Assembly: GCF_017876775.1 (NCBI RefSeq)
Contig: NZ_JAGIOP010000002.1
Span: forward strand, 3,224,001 to 3,288,000
DNA length: 64,000 nt
Source: Mycolicibacterium lutetiense
Lineage (GTDB): Bacteria > Actinomycetota > Actinomycetes > Mycobacteriales > Mycobacteriaceae
Reading direction: 5' to 3'
Both the position numbers and the translations under genes were made by a program. Below the pieces are notes generated by a model. The model worked only from the letters and a program-made list of their open reading frames with translations, had not been told where the DNA came from and made no database searches. This document shows, piece after piece, positions 1-8,313 of this stretch. Positions within the stretch are counted from its first letter, which is position 1; each line of letters begins with the position of its first letter.

Positions 1-228
1 TTGACCCTGGCGATACCTTTCGCTCTCGCCGCACGAGCCTGGAATGTGCCGCCCGGCTCCGGAATGATTGCCTCACTGGCCATCGAGTCGGCCGCCTTTG
101 CCAAGACTGTGCCCATTGCAACCCAGCGCATGTACCGCATGGCCTCCGACTCGGCCCACAATGCAACCCTGATCCGGCGGGCCGGCGCCACCTACGACCG
201 CATCGCATCGGAAGCTCAAGCTCAGTGA
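1..228 (+). CDS. C-terminal part of a small EspC-like protein (partial)
   Basis: An open frame runs in from the left edge and stops at 228, so the true start is probably outside the window; the only possible start inside is TTG at base 1. The visible 75 residues are Ala-rich and helical and end in a segment containing AGATYDRIASE. That resembles the tail of ESX-1-associated EspC/EspF proteins, where a YDRTD-type motif sits near the end, but here the acidic residue at the expected place is missing. The gene lies 34 bp upstream of a clear EspC-family gene on the same strand, so the two are probably co-transcribed. Assignment rests on context and this weak tail similarity. Confidence 0.45.
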   Translation: MTLAIPFALAARAWNVPPGSGMIASLAIESAAFAKTVPIATQRMYRMASDSAHNATLIRRAGATYDRIASEAQAQ

Positions 229-262
229 CATCCGACCGCAACGTCACAGAACGGACAGGCCG

Positions 263-580
263 ATGAGCGGCGAACTACAGGTAACAACGGCAGACCTGCG
301 GAAACTCTCCGAGCAGCAACAGCAAGTCGCCTCCGGCATCACTGCGGCGGGGCAAGCCGTCAATGGAACGACACCGTTGGTCATTGCCACCCACGGTCCG
401 GTTTGCGCACCGACCATCGCAGCGATAGGCGCAGCCGGCGCATCGCGTGATGCCGCGGTGGCGGCCATGCAGCAGGTGTCTACATCACTGGCCGAGAAGC
501 TGGGTATCGCGTCGGCTCACTACGACCGCACCGATCAGACCAAGGCAGGCCAACTCGACGGCCAGATGCACGGACGTTGA
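263..580 (+). CDS. EspC-family (DUF2580) ESX-1 secretion-associated protein
   Basis: This 105-residue protein starts MSGELQVTTADLRKLSEQQ, closely matching the N-terminus of EspF and EspJ in this locus (MAGELRV, MSGELRV). It ends with YDRTDQTKAGQL, which carries the YxxxD secretion signal used by type VII substrates. The family forms helical hairpins that are exported by ESX-1, often depending on partner substrates. It is encoded on the plus strand, opposite to espB and the rest of the ESX-1 genes, and is followed by the IS nest. It may be the local EspC equivalent, but several paralogues share these features, so no symbol is given. Confidence 0.75.
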   Translation: MSGELQVTTADLRKLSEQQQQVASGITAAGQAVNGTTPLVIATHGPVCAPTIAAIGAAGASRDAAVAAMQQVSTSLAEKLGIASAHYDRTDQTKAGQLDGQMHGR

Positions 581-659
581 CCGCCGGTGTGGGGGCGGCC
601 CCGGGGCTCAACGAGGCAAGCCAAAAACCACAGCCGCTTCCACGACGTCCGTTCGCACG

Positions 660-748
660 CCGTACACCGCGTGAATTACTCAGCGAGCAACGGTAGTCCG
701 CGAACCAGATTACTCAGGCGGAAAAGGACTCGTGTACAACGAAACTCG
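660..748 (+). repeat. Left copy of the 89-bp direct repeat flanking the IS1634-family element
   Basis: Bases 660-748 recur exactly at 3973-4061, directly outside both ends of the outer insertion sequence. The boundary is uncertain by 2-3 bases because flank and IS end share letters. This is best read as a very long target-site duplication. IS1549, an IS1634-family element of M. smegmatis, is known for unusually long, variable target duplications. Confidence 0.9.
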
Positions 749-855
749 CCTGACTTAGGACACGGTGTGGGGATTTTCCGATTGGCAGCGCTGTGACCTG
801 GTTGTTTGGGTAATAGAGTGTGCTGTTTGGGGTACTAGGCCGGTAGGTTCAGGCG

Positions 856-1958
856 GTGGCGTACGTGCGGAAAGTGCGCACGACCTCCGGCGCGGTCGCG
901 GTGCAGGTCGCGCGCAAGGACAGCGGCCGAGTGGTGATTCTGGCCCATCTTGGTTCCGCACATACTGATGCTGAACTGGGCATTCTGCTGGAGCAGGCGC
1001 GGCAGATCGTCGCTGGTGGCCAGCACGCCCTCGATATCGAGGTGGCCGCACGAGCTCAGTTGCTGACCGATGTTGGCGACTATCGGGTGCCGGCGCTGGT
1101 GGACGTGCCGCAGCCCAAGTCCGCCCCGCTGGCACCGCCCGGCCGAACGACGGCCACCCATTCTCGACTGCTCTACGACGTGATCGGCGGGGTCTATGAC
1201 TGGCTGGGCTTTGACGATGTCGCCGATCGGGTGTTCCGGGATCTGGTGATCGCCCGGATAGTGGAGCCGACCAGCAAGCTCGACGCCAACCGGGTGTTGA
1301 CCGATCTGGGCGTAAATACGGTGTCCTACCGCACAATTCAACGTCACCTCGACCAGATGGGGGCGGGCAAGTATCGGGATCTGATCGCCGAGAAGTGCTT
1401 TGCCTATGCCACCGACTGCGGCGGCCTGAGCCTGCTCCTTTATGACGTGACGACCCTGTACTTCGAGGCCGAGTCCGAGGATGACCTGCGCAAGGTTGGC
1501 TACTCCAAAGAGCGCCGGGTCGATCCGCAGATCGTGGTGGGCCTGCTGGTGGACCGGACCGGGTTCCCACTGGAAATCGGCTGCTACGAAGGCAATACCG
1601 CTGAAACGACCACCATCGTCCCGATCGTCAAAGGCTTCCTCGAACGCCACAGGTTGGACGGCACTCCGATGGTCGTGGCTGCTGATGCCGGCATGCTCTC
1701 AGCAACCAACCTCAACGCCCTCGACGAGCTCGGATTGTCGTTCATCGTCGGCTCCCGCTCCACCAAGGCTCCTGGGGATCTGGAATCCCATTTCCATTGG
1801 AACGGTGATGTTTTCGCCGACGGGCAGATCATCGACACTGTTACACCGCGGCACGGCAACGCGAAAGTCAACAACACCGCGCTGCGGGCTGAACCGGTCT
1901 GGGATCCCCAGGCCCATCCGGGTGCGTGGCGGTCGATCTGGGCATACTCGGCCAAACG
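856..1958 (+). pseudogene. IS1634-family transposase, 5' part (interrupted)
   Basis: This is the N-terminal two-thirds of an IS1634 (IS4-like DDE) transposase, starting GTG at 856 with MAYVRKVRTTSGAVAVQV. It includes the first acidic site region (LLYDVTTLYFEAE) and the second (VVAADAGMLSATNL). The frame is cut at 1958 by the inner IS and then reads into a false tail stopping at 1974. Joined to 3424 the frame continues without error, giving a 543-residue protein, the usual family size. The disruption is therefore a clean insertion, not decay. Confidence 0.9.
1951..1958 (+). repeat. 8-bp target-site duplication of the inner ISL3-family element, left copy
   Basis: GCCAAACG precedes the left inverted repeat of the inner element and recurs at 3416-3423 immediately after its right end. 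Eight-base duplications are typical of the ISL3 family. Confidence 0.95.
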
Positions 1959-3415
1959 GGCTCTTCCGACTTGATGGGGGTCTGGTGTGACCGATTGGGT
2001 TCGTGTCGGTGACTGATTGAGGGCTCGCGCCCTTGTCAACTGGGTGTTCTCTACGCATCCAGAGCAAAGGCGCGAGCATGTCTGACAATAGTGGTTCCCT
2101 GCTGCTTGGACTCGACGGCATCACCGTGGAGTCCGTGCAAGTCGATGACGGCGATGTCCGCATCGTTGAGGTGGGCACAGCGCTCGAGTGGGTCGGGATC
2201 TGCCCGGACTGCCGAACCAGATCGTCGCGGTCGAGGGGTTGGGTCACGACTCGGCCCCGGGACATCAAGATCGGTGCGGACCGGCCGCTGATCATGTGGC
2301 GAAAGCGGAAATGGTTGTGCACCAACACCTCCTGCGAACGCAGGTCATTCACTGAGTCGACGCCGTCGATCCCGCCGCGGGCTCGGGTGACGGTGCGAGC
2401 CAAGGCGGAGATGGCCCTGGCGGTCCTCGACGACGACCGCTCGGTCAAGGCCGTCGCCGCCGCGTATGGCTGTAGCTGGAACACCTGCCATGACGCGGTG
2501 ATCGCCACCGCGGATCCGGTCCTGGCCGGTGAACCGCCCCCGGTGCGGGTGCTGGGCATCGATGAGACCCGCCGCGGGAAGGCCAAGTGGGAGACCTGCC
2601 CGGAGACCGGGGCCCGGGCGTGGGTGGACCGCTGGGACAGCGGCCTGGTCGACATCACCGGCGCCGGCGGGTTGCTGGTCCAGGTCAACGGGCGTGCCGC
2701 GCGGCCGGTGACCGACTGGCTGACCCAGCGCGAGCAGGCGTGGAGGGACGGGATCGAGTTCGTCGCGATCGACATGTCGGGGGCCTACGCCAAGGCCGCC
2801 CGCGAGGCGTTGCCGCACGCGAAGCTGATCGTGGATCGCTTTCATCTCGTGAAGAAGGCCAACGAGATGGTCGATCGGGTTCGCCGCCGCGTCACCCAGA
2901 CCTACCGCGGACGCCGCGGGCACAAGAGCGATCCGGAGTGGATCAACCGCCGCCGGCTGCTGCGCGCCGCCGAACGGCTGACCGACGATCAACGCCACAC
3001 GCTGTTCGAGAAACTGACCTGCGCAGACCCCAACGGGGACATCGCGGCGGCCTGGATCGCCAAGGAACTGCTGCGAGATGTGCTGGCCTGCACCGACCGT
3101 GGCGGTCTGCGCTACGAGATCGGCGACGCGCTGTACCGGTTCTACACGTTCTGCGCGGCGTGCTCGGTACCCGAGATCGTCAAGCTCGCCGAAACCATCT
3201 CCGCGTGGCAGGAACCGATGATCCTGGCCATCACCACCGGGCTGTCCAACGCCCGCAGCGAGGGCTACAACAGAATCGTCAAACACGTCGGCCGAATCGC
3301 GTTCGGATTCAGAACACCGGACAACCAACGCCGCCGCGTACGGTGGGCCTGCACCCGCCAATCACGGCGAGCGCCATCCAGAACCAGGCTCCGCCCCTGC
3401 TAAGTCGGAAGAGCC
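1959..3415 (+). mobile_element. ISL3-family insertion sequence (1457 bp), complete
   Basis: The ends are inverted repeats beginning GGCTCTTCCGACTT at 1959-1972, with the complement at 3402-3415. They are bounded by the 8-bp duplication GCCAAACG. One transposase gene fills the element in the plus orientation. Ends, target duplication and open transposase are all intact, so it is likely the most recent insertion here and may be functional. It sits inside the IS1634-family transposase gene. Confidence 0.95.
2078..3403 (+). CDS. ISL3-family transposase
   Basis: This 441-residue DDE transposase starts at the ATG at 2078, preceded by AAAGG. The N-terminus has a zinc-ribbon-like CPDC ... CERR pair, as in ISL3 (IS1096/IS1557-like) enzymes. 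Catalytic-region signatures are LGIDETRRGK, FVAIDMSGAYAKAAREALP followed by KLIVDRFHLVKKAN, and NARSEGYNRIVK near the C-terminus. The tail is Arg-rich and runs up to the right inverted repeat, usual for these compact elements. The protein should mobilise the 1959-3415 element with 8-bp target duplication. Confidence 0.93.
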   Translation: MSDNSGSLLLGLDGITVESVQVDDGDVRIVEVGTALEWVGICPDCRTRSSRSRGWVTTRPRDIKIGADRPLIMWRKRKWLCTNTSCERRSFTESTPSIPPRARVTVRAKAEMALAVLDDDRSVKAVAAAYGCSWNTCHDAVIATADPVLAGEPPPVRVLGIDETRRGKAKWETCPETGARAWVDRWDSGLVDITGAGGLLVQVNGRAARPVTDWLTQREQAWRDGIEFVAIDMSGAYAKAAREALPHAKLIVDRFHLVKKANEMVDRVRRRVTQTYRGRRGHKSDPEWINRRRLLRAAERLTDDQRHTLFEKLTCADPNGDIAAAWIAKELLRDVLACTDRGGLRYEIGDALYRFYTFCAACSVPEIVKLAETISAWQEPMILAITTGLSNARSEGYNRIVKHVGRIAFGFRTPDNQRRRVRWACTRQSRRAPSRTRLRPC

Positions 3416-3423
3416 GCCAAACG

Positions 3424-3952
3424 GGCACGGCGTGACCAGAAGACCCTGGCCGCCCAAGAGGCCCGCGCCCGCGCCATCATCGAGGGCGAAAAGAAGGTCA
3501 AATCAGCACGATTCGTCAAAATCCGCGGCGATGACCGCAGTTTTGATGAGGCCAGCCTGGCTCGCGCGCAATCCCTGGTCGGACTCAAGGGCTACGTCAC
3601 CAACGTGCCGGGGGAATTGATGCCGGCCGGCGAGGTGATCGCCAAGTACCACGACCTGTGGCACGTCGAGAAATCGTTTCGAATGTCCAAAAGCGACCTC
3701 CGTGCCCGGCCGATGTTTCACTACACCCGCGACGCCATCGAGGCGCACCTGACCATCGTGTTTACCGCCCTGGCTGTCTCCCACGCCATCCAGGCACGTA
3801 CCGGGCTGTCCATCGGCAAGGTCGTCAAGCAGCTCCGGCCGCTGCGCAGCGCCACCATCAGCATCAACGGTGCCATCCAGACCTTCCCACCGGAAGTCCC
3901 CACCGCCCAACGCGAAATCCTGGCCCACCTCGGTATCAAACCGGGGTACTAG
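3424..3952 (+). pseudogene. IS1634-family transposase, 3' part (interrupted)
   Basis: This is the C-terminal 175 residues of the outer transposase and reads in frame with base 1958 once the inner IS is removed. It contains the catalytic Glu region, YHDLWHVEKSFRMSKSDLRARP, which matches the YREKW-type signature of IS4/IS1634 enzymes. The rest is the conserved hydrophobic tail ending LGIKPGY before TAG at 3950. It has no start of its own at the junction; an internal ATG could give at most a fragment. Confidence 0.88.
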
Positions 3953-3972
3953 GCCAAATGTCCTAAGTCAGG

Positions 3973-4061
3973 CCGTACACCGCGTGAATTACTCAGCGAG
4001 CAACGGTAGTCCGCGAACCAGATTACTCAGGCGGAAAAGGACTCGTGTACAACGAAACTCG
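3973..4061 (+). repeat. Right copy of the 89-bp direct repeat flanking the IS1634-family element
   Basis: This segment is identical to 660-748. It begins directly after the right inverted repeat and ends 50 bp before the espB stop codon, so the pre-insertion target lay between the EspC-family gene and the 3' end of espB. Confidence 0.9.
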
Positions 4062-4110
4062 CCGATGACACGTTATGTGTCGTCGGCGAGCCGTTGCCTT
4101 CTGACGTGGT

Positions 4111-5673
4111 TTACTTGCCGTCCTTGGTGTCCTTACGCGCACGGCGACCGATCACCGCCTCGGTGTACGCACGGTCCTCCTTGTAGAGGTCCTCGTCCTC
4201 CGCGAGATTCGCGTTGCGACGCTTCTCCTTGCCCTGACCCTGGCCGTGGCCTCCTCCCATACCACCCATGCCGCCACCCATGCCGCCCATGCCGGCGCCG
4301 CCCGAGGTGCCGGGGACTCCGCCGCCGCCGCCACGTGCGGCCGCGGGAGATGGCGCCACCGAGTCCGCTCCGACGGCGGGGCCCAGCGGCATCGACGGCA
4401 TACCCCCGCCGCCACCGCCCATACCGCCGCCGCCTCCGGCGCTGGCGGGCTTCAAGCTGGGTTCCCCGACGCCGGGCATCTCCGGCATGCCCTCGGGCCC
4501 CTTCGGAAGGCCACTCGGCATGCCTCCGCTCGGCGCGCCGCCACCGGATGGGGAACCACCACTCGGTGAGCCACCACCGCTCGGTGAGCCACCACCGCTC
4601 GGAGAACCCCCCGACTCCTGGCCCGCACCGGGATCAGCGCTGGCGGGCGACATCGAAGGCATTTCGGGAATCTTCGGAATGCTGGGATCGGCTCCACCGG
4701 TGGTGGGTACGGGGGCACCACCTATCTGCGGGTTTCCAACAGGTGGCTGTTGACTGGGATTCGTTGACGACAATCCGCGAATTGACGGCGGCATGCCGGG
4801 CCTAACTTCTTGGAAAGCGACGCGACCTGCATATTTCGTCAACGCCGCCTCCGAACGCTGCTGAAAATACGCATTCAGCGCGCCTTTTCCCATGGCTTTT
4901 CCTATGCTTGCCACGGGTGAGGCGCCTATAACGAGGCTGACTAGACCGCCCGGTTCCAATTTCTCATAGGTGGCGACATCGTCCATTGTGGGGTGCTCAG
5001 TGACAAGATCCCGGTGCGCGTCGATGAAATTTTGCGCCTGCTCGATCATTCGCTCGGCTTCCGGGCCCATGTGCTCCCACCATTCACGCAGGCGCTCCAT
5101 CGCCTCGGTGTAGGCGTCGGCGGCAGTGCCATTACCCTTCGGCGCTACGAACTTGTCCTTGTGCTTGTCGAGCCAACCTTTGGTTGTCCCCCATCGGTCC
5201 CTGAACTCCTCTAGCCCAGACGTATTGGTGTCATGGATCGTTTTCGCAGTCTCACGCCACTTAGCGAAGTTGCCCGTTTGTGCCGCGGCAGGATAATTGC
5301 TCGGCACGGTGGCCGGCGCAGGTTCCATCACCCCGCTTGGAACCACGGTCTCGAAACGTTGGGAAGGCCGGGCACCGTCGCTATTCATGCTCTTGTCGAA
5401 TTCTTCCTTCGACGTACTGACAACCTCGTCGAAAGCGTCGGCCGCAGCTCGTAGGGCCGCTGCCATACGCCCCGCCTCGGTGTCAGCGGCACTGAAAGTC
5501 TTTTCCAATCTGTCGGAAGACGCATTGAGTTGGTTCGTCGCGGCGGTGGTGATTTGCAGCGCGTCCGGTGGCGCCGGGAGGGGTACTGGTGATTTGTCCG
5601 CCCGATCCGCCGTGATTTCCGCGGCCTTCTTCTTCATCTCGTCGGACGACCACCCGACCACCCCTTCGGTCAC
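4111..5673 (-). CDS. espB: ESX-1 secreted protein EspB
   Basis: This 520-residue protein starts GTG at 5673 with GGAGG upstream. Its helical N-terminal half (residues 1-285) corresponds to the fused PE/PPE-like domain of EspB. A stretch of HPTMDD followed by YEKLEPG and then FQQRSEAALTKYAGRVAFQEV aligns well with M. tuberculosis EspB as recalled. A long Gly/Pro/Ser low-complexity region follows. The last ~30 residues (EDEDLYKEDRAYTEAVIGRR) match the processed EspB C-terminus. EspB is exported by ESX-1 and oligomerises outside the membrane; in M. tuberculosis MycP1 cleaves it. The low-complexity part is longer than in M. tuberculosis (520 versus about 460 residues). Confidence 0.92.
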   Translation of the reverse strand: MTEGVVGWSSDEMKKKAAEITADRADKSPVPLPAPPDALQITTAATNQLNASSDRLEKTFSAADTEAGRMAAALRAAADAFDEVVSTSKEEFDKSMNSDGARPSQRFETVVPSGVMEPAPATVPSNYPAAAQTGNFAKWRETAKTIHDTNTSGLEEFRDRWGTTKGWLDKHKDKFVAPKGNGTAADAYTEAMERLREWWEHMGPEAERMIEQAQNFIDAHRDLVTEHPTMDDVATYEKLEPGGLVSLVIGASPVASIGKAMGKGALNAYFQQRSEAALTKYAGRVAFQEVRPGMPPSIRGLSSTNPSQQPPVGNPQIGGAPVPTTGGADPSIPKIPEMPSMSPASADPGAGQESGGSPSGGGSPSGGGSPSGGSPSGGGAPSGGMPSGLPKGPEGMPEMPGVGEPSLKPASAGGGGGMGGGGGGMPSMPLGPAVGADSVAPSPAAARGGGGGVPGTSGGAGMGGMGGGMGGMGGGHGQGQGKEKRRNANLAEDEDLYKEDRAYTEAVIGRRARKDTKDGK

Positions 5674-5898
5674 TGCTATTCATCCTCCCTATGTCGATGC
5701 CGCCGACGTACGGCCGCAGGCATCCGTGACGAAACCAAGATTTCGGCCGAACGGCCTTGCCGTCCGGGCGACGCGCAGCATCGATTTCCCGTAGTAATCA
5801 TATGGGCAGACCGAGGTGACGGCGTTCACTTCTTTTGCTGCCCGGATGCCTCGCCGGTGCCGACGCTGCCGCGTCTTCTGGGACCTGAACCACCCGTC
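5674..5898. other. espB-espK spacer without espL
   Basis: In M. tuberculosis the small YbaB-family gene espL lies between espK and espB. Here the 225-bp gap has no open frame of suitable length or similarity on either strand. It holds the espB ribosome-binding site (GGAGG near 5686) and nothing else I recognise. Confidence 0.6.
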
Positions 5899-8313
5899 CT
5901 ACGCATCGAGTCCGTCGGCGATCAACTGCCCCACATGCTGCCAGTAAATGAAATCGGCGGCGGCCCGGCGCTGATCGGGTCCGTCTGCTGCGGCGTGTGC
6001 CTCATACACGGCCCACTCTTGAGCGTGGATTGCATACGCCAAGAACGCCTGCAAGTGCACCTGCCCGCGGTCGTTGGCGCTACTGCACAACGGCTCCCAC
6101 ACCTCTTCCCACAACGTCGTCCGACGGTCTTCGGGTGGGCTGGTGTCGGCCGATGCCGACGGCAGGATGTTGATCAGGTCGGCGTCGCTGAACCCTGCCA
6201 ACCGCATGGCGATCTGCGGAGCGATCACCTGCAGACGGTCCCGGCCCGCCATCTGGCCCTTCGCCGGGATGTCTTCCGGTGTCAGCACGACCTTGTGGGC
6301 ACCGGCGTCCGACTTCGCGAGGTGCTCTTCACCGCCGATCACGGCCCGCAGCGTCGTGTCGTGATGCTGGGCCCAACGCTGAACAGCCACCATCGGATAG
6401 GTCGCAAACGAAGCACGCTCACTGGCCGGAATCGACTCGTCGGCGCTGACCAACTTCACCTGCTCAGGCAACCGCACCTGCGCGGGCAGGTAGGCCAACC
6501 CGTAGTTATTGGCCACCACAATCTGTCCTTCGGCGGTCAATGCAGTGATCCAGTAAAAGTCGTAGTCCTCGACATTGAGCATGTCCGGCGCGTTGAGCGC
6601 CGCAGCGATCCGGCGCGCCAGTACCAGCGGATCCGAACTCCGCTTCGCCGCGTTCTGCGCGGCATCGCGCTCGGCCCGCGCGGCTGACACCGGAATCGGC
6701 GCTACCTGCGCACCACCGGCGACGCTGGCCGGCGCGGCCGGAGCAGGAGGTGGAGCCGCGGCCGACGGTGGCACCGGGCCAGCCGGAGGAGCCGTCGGCG
6801 GCGGACCCAGCGGCGAGGATCCCATCGGCATTCCGCCACCCATCGAGCCACCCGAGGGAGAGGCTTGCACCGGCGCCGTCGGGGTGGGTCCGCTGCTCTG
6901 CGCGATCGGGGCCGCACCGGTGCTCGCCGGCGCCGTGTCGCCGGCCGGGACCGTCGGCGACGGTGCCAACGGCGGTGGTGCGCCAGAGGAAGCGGCATGA
7001 ACGGGTGTCCCCGACGAATCCGCAAATCCCTTCGAGAAGTCTTGCAACGGATCCGCACGGCCCCCCAGGTCAGGACCCCCGGCCTTCAACGGATCCACGC
7101 CGGCACCTGGGCTCGCGGACGAGGGCGATCCACCACTCGCCGAGCCACTTCCGCCGCCGGAGGCTCCAGACCCACCACCCGCGCCCGAGGCGCTCGGCGC
7201 CGACGGTGCGGAAGGAGCGGAGGCGGTAGGCACCGAAGGTGTGGGCGCCTTTGTACCGGTGCCGGGTTGGGTCAAACCAGGTGCAATGCCCACCGACGGC
7301 GTGGCGTCGCTAGTCACACCATGGTCACGCAGGCTGTTCGCCCCCGCATCCGATGCCACCTCCGCGTCGGCAGATTCAGCAGGCGCCGCGCCGCCACTCA
7401 CACCCTGGTCACGCAGGCTGTTCGCCCCCGCATCCGATGCCACCTCCGCGTCGGCAGATTCAGCAGGCGCCGCGCCGCCACTCACACCCTGGTCACGCAG
7501 GCTGTTCGCCCCCGCATCCGATGCCACCTCCGCGTCGGCAGATTCATCAGACGCCGCGTCGTCTTCGCCCGGCTCCCTGTCAGTTTCGTTACTCATCAGC
7601 GATGAAGATGGCTGCCCACCCGGACCAGAGGTTTCACCGTCGGGTTCCGTCGAGCCAGATGATTCCGCGCCAGATGATCCCGTGCCGTTGTCGAGTGGCG
7701 CGGCGGCGGGGCTATCAGACGATGAACACGCGTCTACTTCGGCTTTTCCGCTCAGTCCGGCAGCAAGGCCAGCGAGGAACTGCTTGTTGGCAAGATATGC
7801 CTGATCGGCAATCTTTTGAGCCTTGTCGGAAGCGTCCTCACCCTTTTCATTCGCCTTGTCCAAGAGATCAGTGATCTCCTTGAATTTGAGCTCAACGAAA
7901 TCGAAAATCGCCTTTTTGGCCATCCTGGTTGTCGCAAACGCCGTACCACACCATTCCATGGCGTCAGCAAATTGCTGTTCGATCTGCTGCATCGACTCGC
8001 TGTGCTGCTGACTCTTCGACCCCGCCGCTGTAGCACCGTCTCCGACCCACACGAGTTCACCATTAAATATGTTCGCGTGTGTCGTATCCCAGCCCATGCG
8101 AGAAAGGGCCACTGCCACTCTCATTCCGGCCAGCATGTCTCGTCGCTGATCGAAAACCGATTCATCGAACTCCGGCCATGCGCCCGGACCAAGCATAGTT
8201 CCGGCGTACGGACCGCTCGGCTTACTAATTGCCTCGCCGGCCAGCGCGAAGAGATCCGAAATGTCGTCAAACAGAACCGGGCCGTTGTTCGCGGGATTGA
8301 CAACCGCGTTCAC
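5899..8313 (-). CDS. espK: ESX-1 secretion-associated protein EspK
   Basis: This 804-residue protein has three parts. An N-terminal helical domain (PYAGTMLGPGAWPEFDES, then a predicted hairpin to about residue 190) matches the start of EspK. A long Ser/Pro/Ala/Gly linker contains three 28-residue tandem repeats. A conserved C-terminal domain (about residues 560-800: PVSAARAERDAA, LARRIAAALNAPD, YDFYWITALTAEG) is clearly EspK-like. EspK is a cytosolic or co-secreted partner of EspB in ESX-1. The GTG at 8313 is preferred because it overlaps the upstream stop (GTGA) behind AAGGCGG, implying coupled translation; TTG at 8334 is an alternative. Two degraded copies of its 5' end lie at 10620 and 11655. 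Confidence 0.9.
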   Translation of the reverse strand: MNAVVNPANNGPVLFDDISDLFALAGEAISKPSGPYAGTMLGPGAWPEFDESVFDQRRDMLAGMRVAVALSRMGWDTTHANIFNGELVWVGDGATAAGSKSQQHSESMQQIEQQFADAMEWCGTAFATTRMAKKAIFDFVELKFKEITDLLDKANEKGEDASDKAQKIADQAYLANKQFLAGLAAGLSGKAEVDACSSSDSPAAAPLDNGTGSSGAESSGSTEPDGETSGPGGQPSSSLMSNETDREPGEDDAASDESADAEVASDAGANSLRDQGVSGGAAPAESADAEVASDAGANSLRDQGVSGGAAPAESADAEVASDAGANSLRDHGVTSDATPSVGIAPGLTQPGTGTKAPTPSVPTASAPSAPSAPSASGAGGGSGASGGGSGSASGGSPSSASPGAGVDPLKAGGPDLGGRADPLQDFSKGFADSSGTPVHAASSGAPPPLAPSPTVPAGDTAPASTGAAPIAQSSGPTPTAPVQASPSGGSMGGGMPMGSSPLGPPPTAPPAGPVPPSAAAPPPAPAAPASVAGGAQVAPIPVSAARAERDAAQNAAKRSSDPLVLARRIAAALNAPDMLNVEDYDFYWITALTAEGQIVVANNYGLAYLPAQVRLPEQVKLVSADESIPASERASFATYPMVAVQRWAQHHDTTLRAVIGGEEHLAKSDAGAHKVVLTPEDIPAKGQMAGRDRLQVIAPQIAMRLAGFSDADLINILPSASADTSPPEDRRTTLWEEVWEPLCSSANDRGQVHLQAFLAYAIHAQEWAVYEAHAAADGPDQRRAAADFIYWQHVGQLIADGLDA
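7323..7558 (-). repeat. Three 84-bp tandem repeats inside espK
   Basis: Units begin at 7323, 7407 and 7491 (period 84 bp) and encode 28-residue repeats with core DAEVASDAGANSLRD. The first two units are almost identical and the third diverges at one edge (DESADAEV), suggesting recent in-frame slippage. The repeats lie in the disordered linker of EspK. Confidence 0.9.

Larger units (their letters stand above)
749..3972 (+). mobile_element. IS1634-family insertion sequence, interrupted by an ISL3-family element
   Basis: The ends are perfect 14-bp inverted repeats, CCTGACTTAGGACA at 749-762 and its complement at 3959-3972. The element encodes one DDE transposase (856-1958 plus 3424-3952). Taking out the inner ISL3-family element and one 8-bp duplication leaves about 1.76 kb, a normal length for this family. 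It inserted in the spacer between the EspC-family gene and espB. It is no longer autonomous because its transposase is split, but both ends are intact, so it could still be moved in trans. Confidence 0.9.

Noticed and set aside
3361..3403. Frameshift in the ISL3 transposase tail
   Set aside because: The Arg-rich tail looked odd, but the element ends and stop position are normal for a compact ISL3 member, so there is no firm sign of damage.
7323..7558. Possible CRISPR-like repeat array
   Set aside because: The repeats are contiguous 84-bp units without spacers and encode in-frame protein repeats of EspK.
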